Notes under the pieces: model-generated
Databases searched by the model: none
The model's input: only the letters and a program-made list of their open reading frames with translations
What the model was told of the DNA's origin: nothing
NCBI RefSeq assembly: GCF_004362515.1
Contig: NZ_SNXU01000001.1
Location: forward strand, 1,860,001-1,924,000
From: Actinokineospora alba
GTDB taxonomy: Bacteria; Actinomycetota; Actinomycetes; Mycobacteriales; Pseudonocardiaceae
Direction: 5' to 3'
Length of the DNA stretch: 64,000 nucleotides
In this document: positions 39,022 to 47,487 of the stretch, one piece after another
Layout: each line of letters opens with the position of its first letter
Position numbering within the stretch: the stretch's first letter is position 1
Program-made: the position numbers and the translations under genes

Positions 39022-39400
39022 GGTGGGGTAGCCGTCCCAGCCGTCCCAGGCGTCCCATCGCAGGTCAGCCCTGGGACGGCTCGGGCACGTGGGACGGCTC
39101 AAGCCGTCCCAACGGTCTTGCGGGACCACTCACCGTTAACTTCGAGGGTTGGTAACCAGGCGTCCTGGTGGCTTTCGGCACGGCTCAATGACGAAAACCC
39201 TGCGGCGGTCTGAGACGGAAAACCCCAGGTCAGAGGGCACATTTGCCTGCGGGGCTTCCGTCACTATCCCCCCGTCGAAACACAGGGCATCGCGAGATCG
39301 GTGTAGCTCGTGGGACGGCTTGAGCCGTCCCACGTGCCCGAGCCGTCCCAGGGCTGATCTGCGATGGGACGCCTGGGACGGCTGGGACGGCTACCCCACC
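39022..39400. repeat. Giant inverted repeat with 9-bp iterons, candidate replication/transfer origin
   Basis: Arms 39022-39111 and 39311-39400 are 90 bases each and match at 89 positions; the spacer is 199 bases. Each arm holds six copies of GCCGTCCCA or its inverse, one of them degenerate. In the left arm they are at 39031, 39040, 39049 (GGCGTCCCA), 39072 (inverse), 39090 (inverse) and 39103. No gene is seen in 38996-39438. The spacer has a degenerate copy of the element's CGCCCTGGTGG-type motif. The structure suits iteron binding by a replication initiator and cruciform extrusion. Confidence 0.85.
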
Positions 39401-39438
39401 CATGCCAAATCATCGAACAAACGTTCTAGGATTGTCTC

Positions 39439-39768
39439 ATGCTGAACACCCCGTACACCCGGTTGATAGGAGACCGTCTACACGGGACGACGCCGGAACT
39501 GACTCCGGCTTGGGTGCGCCTGGATGCGATCTGCGTGCCTCGCTCAGGCGTGCCCTCGGTGGCCGTCGCCGACGGCTTGCTGATGTCCGGGACCGTGCCG
39601 GGTTTCGTGCATGGCTGGTTCCGGGCTTCAACGGGGGAGTGGCTCGGCGTGGTCAACTACGAGGTCCGTTACGCCGACGGGCGACGGGAAAGCGTCTGGC
39701 TGACCGACCAGCTTGTCCCCGGATATGCCCTTGCGCCGCGCGATGACGGGCGGGACGCGACTCAGTGA
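39439..39768 (+). CDS. Hypothetical protein at the right end of the AICE, 109 aa
   Basis: Beta-rich small protein (WVRLDAICVPRSGVPSVAVADGLLMSG, WLGVVNYEVRYADGRRESVWL). ATG start; the upstream AGGATTG is only a weak ribosome site. It lies between the giant palindrome and attR, where AICEs often keep small orphan genes. No family recognised. Confidence 0.65.
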   Translation: MLNTPYTRLIGDRLHGTTPELTPAWVRLDAICVPRSGVPSVAVADGLLMSGTVPGFVHGWFRASTGEWLGVVNYEVRYADGRRESVWLTDQLVPGYALAPRDDGRDATQ

Positions 39769-39780
39769 CCGTGGACCTCG

Positions 39781-39811
39781 GGTCTCAGATTGGGTCTCAA
39801 TTGAGGTCTCA
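39781..39811 (+). repeat. Three GGTCTCA repeats, candidate integrase arm sites (right)
   Basis: GGTCTCA at 39781-39787, 39793-39799 and 39805-39811, each twelve bases from the next, about 100 bases inside attR. It mirrors the pair near attL. Confidence 0.65.
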
Positions 39812-39907
39812 TTCACGGGGGAGTGTGGGAGGTCGGGCGCCTTTCATGTCAGCCCTGAGCAGGCGTTTTGGTCCCGGATGAAGGGTCCCGGTGGTGCATG
39901 CCTAGAA

Positions 39908-39961
39908 CTTGAAAGCGGAAGACGGGCAACCGTCCGGGGGTTCAAATCCCTCCGCCTCCGC
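39908..39961 (+). other. attR core, 54-bp partial tRNA-Ser
   Basis: Exact copy of 26833-26886. It starts at CTTGAAAG in the anticodon loop and runs to CCTCCGC. The tRNA 5' half is missing here, so this copy is not a tRNA gene. Confidence 0.93.
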
Positions 39962-39967
39962 AGCTGA

Positions 39968-40010
39968 AGAAGGGGTGTCGACCTCCAAGTGGATGGTCGA
40001 CACCCCTTCT
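39968..40010. terminator. Hairpin beyond attR, probably the original tRNA terminator
   Basis: AGAAGGGGTGTCGACC pairs with GGTCGACACCCCTTCT. It lies directly after the attR core, so before integration it would have followed tRNA-Ser(TGA). It also faces the convergent CPCC gene. Confidence 0.75.
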
Positions 40011-40050
40011 GTGTAGCAACGGGTGTAGGAACGCGCATGATCGGCAGCAA

Positions 40051-40350
40051 CTACCGAAAGGGATGTTCGTCCGTGGTGGGTGGGCGAACGTGGCGCAAGC
40101 TCTTCGCGTCGCAAGCGCCGATCGTCGCGTAGTTGCGACGCGCTTTGGTGAGACTAAGCGATCCGTTGGGGCCACCACGGACACTGTCGGCGTCGTGATC
40201 GTCTTGGCCGTCGTCTTCCCAGAAACACACAGAGCAGATCTCGTATCCGCCCCGCTCTCCCAGCGTCAAGAAGCCGCAGCACGGGCACGCATGCGGACCG
40301 CAGGTGGCGTCACGGAAGACGTTGACAAACGGGGTAAGCACGTCACTCAT
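40051..40350 (-). CDS. CPCC-family cysteine-rich protein
   Basis: 99 aa. Matches the CPCC family: ACPCCGFLTL followed by GGYEICSVCFWEDDGQDD and SLTKARRNY. The two Cys pairs probably bind zinc. The role of the family is unknown. ATG start. First chromosomal gene to the right of the element. Confidence 0.85.
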   Translation of the reverse strand: MSDVLTPFVNVFRDATCGPHACPCCGFLTLGERGGYEICSVCFWEDDGQDDHDADSVRGGPNGSLSLTKARRNYATIGACDAKSLRHVRPPTTDEHPFR

Positions 40351-40410
40351 CGTCGCACAGTGGGCCCTCTGCCAACCGTTCCATTAGGACGGTTCATACC
40401 CTTTCACCGT

Positions 40411-40803
40411 TCAGCGCCAGGCGGCGTCGTAGCGGGATTGGTGGCCGGCGTCGCGTTCGGCGGTGCGTTCCTTGCGGGCCTGTTCCGCGGCGCCGTGGGG
40501 GTAGCCGTATCTGGTGATTCGGTACTCGGTGCTCTCGATCGCGTAGGACACCGCGAAGTACATGCCCACGATCAGGCCGAGGGAGCCGCAGGCCAGTGCG
40601 AGCTGCCATGGGCCGCCGAGGCCGAGCAGCAGCCCGAGCGTGATCGCCGTGGACAGCGGGAGCATCCGGAGCAGGGCGCGGACCGCGAACCACACCATCC
40701 ATTGAGGACCGGTCGCGTCGGCGAAGACCCATTCTCGGTAGCGCGGCGGGAGTTTGCCGCCCAGCAGGTACCAGAGTCTGCGGGGCGCGGAGGGCCGGTT
40801 CAC
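40411..40803 (-). CDS. Small membrane protein, DUF5313-like
   Basis: 130 aa with two hydrophobic segments around residues 45-62 and 68-88 and the N-terminal motif LWYLLGGKLPPRYREWV, which I associate with DUF5313 proteins of mycobacteria and Pseudonocardiales. The C-terminus is charged (EQARKERTAERDAG). GTG 40803 overlaps the OhrR-type gene stop by four bases, so it is coupled to that regulator. Function unknown. Confidence 0.75.
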   Translation of the reverse strand: MNRPSAPRRLWYLLGGKLPPRYREWVFADATGPQWMVWFAVRALLRMLPLSTAITLGLLLGLGGPWQLALACGSLGLIVGMYFAVSYAIESTEYRITRYGYPHGAAEQARKERTAERDAGHQSRYDAAWR

Positions 40804-41252
40804 GGCTTGGCCGCTTCGATGACCTGGGTGAGCGCTTGGTGCAGACGCTGCAACTCCGGCAGGTCCATGCCCAGCCGCTCGACGACCGCGGGTGGAATGA
40901 GCAGGGCGCGCTCCCGCAGCGCCAGGCCTTCCTCGGTCAGCGTGACCGCCAGCAGCCGCTCGTCGGCGCCGTCGCGGTCGCGGCGGAGGTAGCCGATCGC
41001 CTCGAGGCGTTTCAGCAGTGGAGACAGGGTGCCAGGATCGAGTACCAACAGCCTGCTCAACTCTTTGACCGACAGCGGCGCCCGCTGCCACAAAGCCAGC
41101 ATGACCAGGTATTGAGGGTGGGTCAGCCCCATAGGTTCGAGCAGCGGCCGATAGATCCCGACGACGCCGCGTGCGGCGATCGACAGCGCGAAGCAGACCT
41201 GTCGTTCGAGGGCCAGCGGGTCCTCGGCGTCGAAAGTTTGTGCACCAACCAT
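40800..41252 (-). CDS. OhrR-type MarR regulator (organic peroxide sensor)
   Basis: 150-aa MarR protein with the OhrR signature: RQVCFALSIAARGVVGIYRPLLEPMGLTHPQ is the typical N-terminal helix, with the redox-sensing Cys at about residue 20. The winged helix follows (KELSRLLVLDPGTLSPLLKRLEA). OhrR normally represses ohr; no ohr gene lies here, so its target may be the coupled membrane protein or a distant gene. ATG 41252. Confidence 0.85.
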   Translation of the reverse strand: MVGAQTFDAEDPLALERQVCFALSIAARGVVGIYRPLLEPMGLTHPQYLVMLALWQRAPLSVKELSRLLVLDPGTLSPLLKRLEAIGYLRRDRDGADERLLAVTLTEEGLALRERALLIPPAVVERLGMDLPELQRLHQALTQVIEAAKP

Positions 41253-41303
41253 TGGCCCACCATAGATGAGGTCAGCGGTCGAGAGGAGCCCGAGAGGGCA
41301 GGG

Positions 41304-41939
41304 TCACTCGCAGCCGACGCCGTCGTTGTTCGGGTCGAACCGGTGCCGGTCGGGCGCGCGGACCGGGAAGCGCCGCTGGGGGATCTGGTAGCAGTCCAGG
41401 TCCGGGCCGGTGAGCGCGAGGCACATCGTCGGGTAGGACGGGTCGCAGCCAGGCTTCGTCGACAGCGGTGTGGCCGATGACGGTGCCGCGGCCGTCTCGC
41501 TCGTCGTGGTCGCCTTCGGCTTCGTGGAGATGGCCGGTTTGGTGACCTTGGTCGTCGTCGTGCGGACGGAAGTCGACGTGGCGGTCGTCGGCGGCGCTGT
41601 CACCGCGGCGGTGATCTCCGCTGTCGTCGTGCTGGGCGGTGCCGCCGCGGGTGCCTTCAACGGCGCCGCGACCAGCGGGGTCGCGTCCGGCGCGGGCAGG
41701 ACGGCCCCCGCGATCAGGATGAGCGCGAACGCGATGGCCGCCACCGCGACCGCGTGCCCCCGGTCCGGGATGAACGCGAACCGCGCGTGTCCCACGACCG
41801 CGGCGAAGGCGGCGATCGCGAGCACCGGCAGCGCCACGGCGATCAGCATCACACCGACACCGCCCGCGACGAGGGCCGCGATGGCGGTGATCGACCAGAT
41901 GATCCCGATGACGACGCGCGGCAGGGCAGATCGGCTCAT
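41304..41939 (-). CDS. Membrane protein with Excalibur-type calcium-binding domain
   Basis: 211 aa. Two or three N-terminal transmembrane helices (residues 8-50 and 62-82) precede a long Thr/Ala/Pro-rich linker (about 90-155). The C-terminal domain CDPSYPTMCLALTGPDLDC to NNDGVGCE is an Excalibur domain: two disulphides and a DxDGxGCE-like calcium loop, here NNDGVGCE. Probably surface-exposed. ATG 41939. Convergence and spacing do not suggest an operon. Confidence 0.85.
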   Translation of the reverse strand: MSRSALPRVVIGIIWSITAIAALVAGGVGVMLIAVALPVLAIAAFAAVVGHARFAFIPDRGHAVAVAAIAFALILIAGAVLPAPDATPLVAAPLKAPAAAPPSTTTAEITAAVTAPPTTATSTSVRTTTTKVTKPAISTKPKATTTSETAAAPSSATPLSTKPGCDPSYPTMCLALTGPDLDCYQIPQRRFPVRAPDRHRFDPNNDGVGCE

Positions 41940-42171
41940 GCCCTGGCTATCAATTCCACCCGACCGTCAGTTACCGACGCTACGCAATCGTGATCGTGTT
42001 CTTCGGCATTGCGGGTGTCTTGGCAGCGGAGTCTCGCTTTCGCTGCCTCTGCGCGTGGCTTTTCAATGGCGCCATCGGGTACCGTGCGGCTAATTGACTG
42101 TCGTGTGGCTCGAATGGGTCGGGGGACCCACAGAGGGACTTCGGGCGCCGCGCTGACTTGGGGAGATCACA

Positions 42172-45100
42172 CTGTCACGCACTTCTGTGCGTCGAGCCGG
42201 AAACCGGCTCGGCGCGGCTGTGCTCGCGCTGCTCATGAGCGCCGCCATGGCCACCACCGCCGCCGCCCAAGAGACCGATCCCGTGAGTCCCTCCGCGGAG
42301 CCCACGGCGACCGAGTCCGCCGTCCCGACGTCCACTCCGGACCCGACGTCGCCCGAGGCGACCACGACCGAGCCCGCGCCGACGACAACCGAATCGTCGC
42401 CGTCCGAAACTTCCACCGACACAACGACTTCGTCGGAATCGACGTCGTCGAGCGCGCCTGCCACTTCGACGTCCACGACGCCGTCGCAGCCTGCCAAGGC
42501 CGCCGCGCAGCTGCCGAACGTCGGTGTCACAGCGTCCTTCGACAAGGCCGAGTACGTCACCGGTGACGACGTCCGGGTCACCGTCCGAATCACCAACAAC
42601 AGCGACGTCGATGCCAAGGGCGTGCGGGCCTACGCGTCCGGCCACATCGACAACTACGGCCAGTGGGGCGACCTCGGCCAGGACGGCGGCGCGACCATTC
42701 CCGCGCGCGGCGTCCGGGAAGTGACGATCACCGGCGCCATCCTCGGTGTGGAGGGCGGCGAGATCAGCTTCGCCGTCAATGTGGTCGTCGACGGCGGCGA
42801 CGCCGACCAGGTCGACAATTTCGATCTGGTGTCCGCGCCCGTGGCCCCGGCCAAGGGCCGTTTCGGCGGAATGATCTACAGCGACCACAACGGCAATGGG
42901 GCGTTCGATTCCGGCGAGGGCATCACCGGCGTCCAGGTCGGTATCCAAGGCGGTGTGCCGTACAGCTCCGATGTCCGCTACACGGACAGCGCCGGGCGGT
43001 TCGACTTCGGCGAGCTGAACGCGGGCGGCTACAGCGTGAGCTACAGCGCGCATGGCTACTCGATCAGTGGTGTCACCGGAAGCGACCGGGAGACCCTGAA
43101 CATCGGCGGCGACCGGTACGCGGCCGTCAAGCTCCTGGCCACGCGGTCCCTGGACCAGTTCCTGGGCGTGAACATGCGCCTCGACAAGACCACCTACGCC
43201 GTGGGCGACACCGTGAGCACGCGTGTCACGCTGACGAACCGAGGCCCCCAGCCCCTCAGCGGGGTCACAGCGTCCTGCGGAATGGGCAGTTCGATCGGCG
43301 GTGGCGTCGGCTGGGGCGACCTGGCCACCGGAGGACCGGGCGTCTCCGTCCCCGCGGGCCACTCCGTGGTCGTGTCGGTCACCGACGTTGTGCCCGAGAG
43401 CGCGGGCGCGGCAGGCTTTCTGAGCGCTAGCTGCTCGTTCCTTGCCGCGGGCTATTCGACATCCGGCGTGCCGCGGGCCGAGGCGTCCGCGCGGGTGAGT
43501 GGCGCGCTCGGCTCAGGGCACGGTTCGGTGCGGCACGCCCCGGACGGTGGCCTGGGCGCCGCGGTCGCCGGTGTCAAGGTGCTGCTGCTCGACGAGCACA
43601 CCGGTGCGACGGTCGCCGAGACGGTCAGTGACTCCGAAGGCGAGTTCCGCTTCTCCGACCTGCCGGTCGGCATCTACGACGTGCGCACTGACGGGCCGTG
43701 GGTAGTGACGTCGTACAACCGCTTCCCGATCCGGGCCGATGGCCTGGGCGGGGCGTACCTGTTCGTGCAGCCGGACGAGGCGGGCCAGGGCCGCCTGGCC
43801 AACCTGAAGGTCTCGGTGAGCTTCGACCGGGACACATATACCTCTGACCAGCCGGTGAAGGCCACGGTCACCGTCACCAACATCGGCAGCGCCGCCGCCA
43901 AGAACGTCCGACTGCTGACCGGGCCATCCAGCAACTATTGGCCGGAGACCGGCGGCGGTTGGGGTGAACTCGAGTACTCACGTGGCACCACAGTCGAAGC
44001 GGGACAGACGCGGACCTTCGAGTTCGTAGGGAACCCGATGTCGATGACCGGGGACTCAGCCACGGTCGTCTTCGAAGGTGGGCTGCTCGCAGAACCGCAG
44101 GACATGAACAGGGACAACAACTCCTTCTTTGTCCAGGCATCGGTCACCAAGGTCGTCGGCGAGTACAGCGGGATGGTGTTCGCCGACAAGAACGGCAACG
44201 GCAGCGCCGATGAGGGCGAAGGCCTCAGCGGGGTCCAGGTCAGCGCGACCGGCGGCAGGCCCCTCTCGATGCGCTCGACAACCACCGACGCCGACGGGCG
44301 CTTTGCGTTCGACGACCTTCGCGCGGGCCAGTACGCCGTCTACTTCTCGGAAGGCGCGCACGGCTGGATCCCGCTCGGCGAGAGCGGGGATGGTTACGAC
44401 CGATTCACCCTGACGGCCGAGGGGCGCAAGAATGTCGCGATCCGCGCGGTTCGTCCGCTCACGGACGTGTTGTCGGGAACCTTTGAGTTCACCGCCGACT
44501 CGTACAAGGTTGGCGAATCCGCGAAGGCCATGGTGACCCTCACCAACTCCGGAACCGCCGAGCTCAAAGGCGTCCGCGCGAACTGCTGGTCCGGCGATGG
44601 GTATCACGACAACACCAAGGGCTGGTTCCCCATCGGTCACACCGACCCGGGCGCCGATCTCGAGCCGAGTGAGACTCGGACGTTCGAGGTCGCGGACATC
44701 ATCACCGACTTCGACCGTGAGCTGGGATATCACGACGTCGGCTGCGAGTTCGTCGCCAACGGGCATCCCGATACGGGCGCTCCACGTGCTCGCGACAGTG
44801 TGTTGGTGCTCGGCGCGCTGGGAACCAGGTCCGGCGAGCTCGTGCACGACGCGAACGGCGACTGGGAGATCGGCGACGACGAGCGGCTCGCCGGCGTCAA
44901 AGTCCAACTCGTGAACATGACCACCGACGAGGCGATCGCGGAGACCCGCACCGACGCGGCGGGCCGGTTCACCTTCAGTGACGTCCAGGCAGGCCGCTAC
45001 CGCGTGCACGTCGTCGGCCCGTGGGCGTTCAAGTGGGAGGGCGACGGCCGGTTCTACATCTTCGCCGGGGAGAGCGAGTACGACGCGCGGTTCTTCATGG

Positions 45101-45348
45101 TGCCTGGACCTGAGCAGCCTGAGCTGCCCATCGTCAAGCCCGTGCCGACCGAGCCCACCCCCGTGCCCGGCGTCCCGACCCCCGGCGTCCCGGCGCCTCA
45201 GGCCGGAGTCGCTCCCACGGCGAGCACCGGCGGCGATGAGTTGGCACAGACGGGTGCCAGCGTGCTCGGCCTGACAGTGCTCGGTCTCGCTGTGCTCATG
45301 GCGGGTGGGATCACTGTGATGGCGACCAAGCGCAGGCGAACTTACTGA
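42172..45348 (+). CDS. Sortase-anchored surface protein with SdrD-B-like repeats
   Basis: About 1,058 aa. Signal peptide ends near TTAAAQ; a Ser/Thr-rich stalk follows. Then four pairs of a CARDB/DUF11-like adhesion strand domain and an SdrD B-like domain (calcium-type motifs SDHNGNGAFDSGEG and ADKNGNGSADEGEG). The two halves of the protein repeat each other. A Pro-rich linker, sortase motif LAQTG (about 30 residues from the end), membrane helix and KRRRTY tail close it. The start is put at CTG 42172 because GGGGAG lies six bases upstream; GTG 42187 (1,053 aa) is the other choice. Predicted class E sortase substrate; no sortase is in the window. Confidence 0.88.
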   Translation: MSRTSVRRAGNRLGAAVLALLMSAAMATTAAAQETDPVSPSAEPTATESAVPTSTPDPTSPEATTTEPAPTTTESSPSETSTDTTTSSESTSSSAPATSTSTTPSQPAKAAAQLPNVGVTASFDKAEYVTGDDVRVTVRITNNSDVDAKGVRAYASGHIDNYGQWGDLGQDGGATIPARGVREVTITGAILGVEGGEISFAVNVVVDGGDADQVDNFDLVSAPVAPAKGRFGGMIYSDHNGNGAFDSGEGITGVQVGIQGGVPYSSDVRYTDSAGRFDFGELNAGGYSVSYSAHGYSISGVTGSDRETLNIGGDRYAAVKLLATRSLDQFLGVNMRLDKTTYAVGDTVSTRVTLTNRGPQPLSGVTASCGMGSSIGGGVGWGDLATGGPGVSVPAGHSVVVSVTDVVPESAGAAGFLSASCSFLAAGYSTSGVPRAEASARVSGALGSGHGSVRHAPDGGLGAAVAGVKVLLLDEHTGATVAETVSDSEGEFRFSDLPVGIYDVRTDGPWVVTSYNRFPIRADGLGGAYLFVQPDEAGQGRLANLKVSVSFDRDTYTSDQPVKATVTVTNIGSAAAKNVRLLTGPSSNYWPETGGGWGELEYSRGTTVEAGQTRTFEFVGNPMSMTGDSATVVFEGGLLAEPQDMNRDNNSFFVQASVTKVVGEYSGMVFADKNGNGSADEGEGLSGVQVSATGGRPLSMRSTTTDADGRFAFDDLRAGQYAVYFSEGAHGWIPLGESGDGYDRFTLTAEGRKNVAIRAVRPLTDVLSGTFEFTADSYKVGESAKAMVTLTNSGTAELKGVRANCWSGDGYHDNTKGWFPIGHTDPGADLEPSETRTFEVADIITDFDRELGYHDVGCEFVANGHPDTGAPRARDSVLVLGALGTRSGELVHDANGDWEIGDDERLAGVKVQLVNMTTDEAIAETRTDAAGRFTFSDVQAGRYRVHVVGPWAFKWEGDGRFYIFAGESEYDARFFMVPGPEQPELPIVKPVPTEPTPVPGVPTPGVPAPQAGVAPTASTGGDELAQTGASVLGLTVLGLAVLMAGGITVMATKRRRTY

Positions 45349-45359
45349 TAGCGACAGAA

Positions 45360-45400
45360 AGCAGGGGCGGTGCCGGATGTTCTGGCACCGCCCCTGTGCT
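45360..45400. terminator. Hairpin between convergent genes
   Basis: GCAGGGGCGGTGCC and its inverse (with one bulged base) form the stem. It ends the surface-protein gene and the MFS gene. Confidence 0.75.
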
Positions 45401-45411
45401 TTGGGTAGAGC

Positions 45412-46653
45412 TCAGGTCAGTTCGCGGTCCCGGGTCTCGGGCAGCCCGAACAGCGAGATCACGACGAGCGCGTAAGCCAAAGCACCGAAGGACATCGCGC
45501 CGCCGATGCCGTAGTGGCCGGCGAGAACCCCGATGGCGGCGGGGAAGAAGGCGCCGACCGCGCGGCCGAAGTTGTAGGTGAAGCCCGGACCGGCCCCGCG
45601 CGCCCGGCTCGGGTACAGCTCGGCGAGGTACGCGCCGAAGCCGCTGAAGATGGCCGACGAGCAGAAACCCAGCGGGAAGCCCAGGAACAGCACGTAGCCC
45701 GCCGCGGAGGGCGGTAGCTGGGTGTAGAGCATCAGCAGGGTCGCGCTGAGGACCGCGAAGATGCGGAAGGAGTGCTTGCGCCCCAGGCGATCGGACAGAT
45801 ACCCGCCGGTCAGGTAGCCGAGGAACGCGCCGGTGATCAGGAAGGCCAGGTAGCCGCCGGTGCCGATGACGGTCAGGCCGCGCTGCTTGCTGAGGTACGT
45901 CGGCAACCAGGTGGCGAGCGTGTAGTAGCCGCCCTGGCAGCCGGTGGCCAGCAGTGACGCGAACACCGTGGTGCGCAACAGATCCCGGCGGAAGATCGCC
46001 CGCAGCGAGCCGCGGGCGGCGGCCTTGTGCTCGGTGAACACGGGCGCGTCCTCGACCCCGCGCCGCAGGTAGACGACCAGGATCGCGGGCAGCGCGCCGG
46101 TGATGAACAGGACGCGCCAGGCCAGGTCCGGGTCGACGAGGTGGAACACCACCGTGTAGACGATCACCGCCGCGCCCCAGCCGACCGCCCACGAACTCTG
46201 GATGACCGACGCGACGCGGCCGCGGTGGCGGGCGGCGGTGTACTCCGCGACGAGGATCGCGCCGGTGGCCCACTCGCCGCCGAAACCGAGGCCCTGCAAC
46301 GCCCGCAGGACGAGCAGCGTCTCGTAGTCCTGCGCGAACCCGCACAGCGCGGTGAACAGGGCGTATGTGACCACCGTGATCATCAGCGTCCGGACCCGGC
46401 CGATCCGGTCGGCGAGCACGCCCGCGATCACGCCGCCCACCGCGGAGAACACCAGCGTCGCCGTGGACAGCAGCCCGGTCTGACCGGTGCTCAGGCCGAA
46501 CGACGACGCGATGGCCGCGAGCCCCAGCGGGAGCACCCAGAAGTCGTACGAGTCGAGGCCGTAACCGAGGAACGCCCCGACAAATGCCTTGCGCCCCTTG
46601 GCTGGGAGCTCTCGGAACCAGCTCATCGCAGGCTCGGTCCGGACTGTGCTCAT
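45412..46653 (-). CDS. MFS transporter, metabolite:H+ symporter type
   Basis: 413 aa, twelve transmembrane helices. The loop 2-3 motif is GVLADRIGRVRTL, and RALQGLGFGGEWATGAILVAEY is the hallmark of the sugar/aromatic acid symporter subgroup. The repeat in the second half is GGYLSDRLGRKHS. Probably imports an organic acid or similar anion. ATG 46653. Divergent from a GntR/FCD gene, which likely controls it through the palindrome between them. Confidence 0.88.
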   Translation of the reverse strand: MSTVRTEPAMSWFRELPAKGRKAFVGAFLGYGLDSYDFWVLPLGLAAIASSFGLSTGQTGLLSTATLVFSAVGGVIAGVLADRIGRVRTLMITVVTYALFTALCGFAQDYETLLVLRALQGLGFGGEWATGAILVAEYTAARHRGRVASVIQSSWAVGWGAAVIVYTVVFHLVDPDLAWRVLFITGALPAILVVYLRRGVEDAPVFTEHKAAARGSLRAIFRRDLLRTTVFASLLATGCQGGYYTLATWLPTYLSKQRGLTVIGTGGYLAFLITGAFLGYLTGGYLSDRLGRKHSFRIFAVLSATLLMLYTQLPPSAAGYVLFLGFPLGFCSSAIFSGFGAYLAELYPSRARGAGPGFTYNFGRAVGAFFPAAIGVLAGHYGIGGAMSFGALAYALVVISLFGLPETRDRELT

Positions 46654-46700
46654 GCTCCACCCCGCTCGCTCGATGGCACCGTCACCCCCGTACCGTAGGG

Positions 46701-46713
46701 ATTGTTCAACAAT
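46701..46713. promoter_or_regulatory. Palindrome between MFS and GntR genes
   Basis: ATTGTTcAACAAT is a perfect palindrome, followed by the near-direct repeats TCTGACAAT and TCAGACAAT. Probable operator of the adjacent FCD-type regulator. Confidence 0.55.
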
Positions 46714-46766
46714 CTGACAATGGGACGATCAGACAATTACCCTGGAAGGACGAGTGGGAGGAAACC

Positions 46767-47471
46767 GTGGCATCGGTCGACATCGTCGGGCGGCTCACCG
46801 AGCTGGTCCGTGAGCGGCGGCAGGGGCGCAGCAGCGCGGCCGACGTCGCCGCGTCGGCGCTGCGCGACCTGATCATGGAAGGCGCGCTGCCGCCGGGCAG
46901 CCGGGTCACCGAAGAGGCGTTCATGGCGCCGCTGGAGGTCTCCCGCAACACCCTGCGCGAGGCGTTCCGGCTGCTCACCCACGAGAAACTGCTGGTGCAC
47001 AAGCTCAACCGGGGCGTGTTCGTGCGCAGCCTGGTCCGGGCCGATGTCCGTGACCTCTACCGGGTCCGCAAGGTCGTCGAGTGCGCCGCGCTGGCGCAGG
47101 CGACCGAGGCGGGCGTCGAGCGGATGACCGCGGCCGTCGAGCGCGGTGAACGGGCCGCCGCCGAGGGCCGCTGGGTCGACGTCGGCACCGCCAACATCCG
47201 CTTCCACCAAGCGATCGTGAGCCTCGTCGGCAGCCCCCGGCTCGACGAGATGATGCGCCAGGTCGGCGCCGAACTGCGGCTCGGCTTCCACGAGATGGGC
47301 GACCCGCGCTCGTTCCACGAGGGCTACCTGCGGCGCAACCGCGAGATCCTCGACCGGGTCAAGGGCGGCGAGCCGGAACGAGCGGAGGAACTGCTGCGGC
47401 GGTACCTCGACGACGCCGAGAGTGAGATGTTCGACGCATTCCTCACGCGCGACAGGAAACTCACGAACTAG
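46767..47471 (+). CDS. GntR/FCD-family transcriptional regulator
   Basis: 234 aa. Winged helix with SALRDLIMEGALPPGSRVTEE and VSRNTLREAFRLLTHEKLL, then the all-helical FCD ligand domain (RVRKVVECAALAQATEAG, FHQAIVSLVGSPRLDEMM). FCD regulators sense small organic acids with a metal ion. GTG 46767 has GGGAGGAA upstream, so the longer frame is rejected. Lies between the divergent MFS gene and the TauE gene, both possible targets. Confidence 0.9.
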   Translation: MASVDIVGRLTELVRERRQGRSSAADVAASALRDLIMEGALPPGSRVTEEAFMAPLEVSRNTLREAFRLLTHEKLLVHKLNRGVFVRSLVRADVRDLYRVRKVVECAALAQATEAGVERMTAAVERGERAAAEGRWVDVGTANIRFHQAIVSLVGSPRLDEMMRQVGAELRLGFHEMGDPRSFHEGYLRRNREILDRVKGGEPERAEELLRRYLDDAESEMFDAFLTRDRKLTN

Positions 47472-47487
47472 TGTCCACATCTGTGGG

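Larger units (their letters stand above)
26833..39961. mobile_element. AICE integrated in tRNA-Ser(TGA), about 13.1 kb
   Basis: Actinomycete integrative and conjugative element. Evidence: a 54-bp direct repeat of the tRNA 3' end at both borders, a tyrosine integrase and excisionase at the left end, a Rep-like ATPase, TraB-type FtsK translocase, SpdB membrane protein, and a GntR-type repressor. Single-protein DNA transfer by TraB is the known mode in pSAM2-like elements. No RepSA-type rolling-circle initiator or prim-pol gene is seen. Accessory genes are a cytosine methyltransferase and a secreted HNH nuclease. All parts appear intact, so it may still excise. Confidence 0.93.

Noticed and set aside
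39908..39961. Second tRNA-Ser gene
   Set aside because: Only the 3' 54 bases are present; no acceptor 5' strand or D arm, so it is an attachment site.
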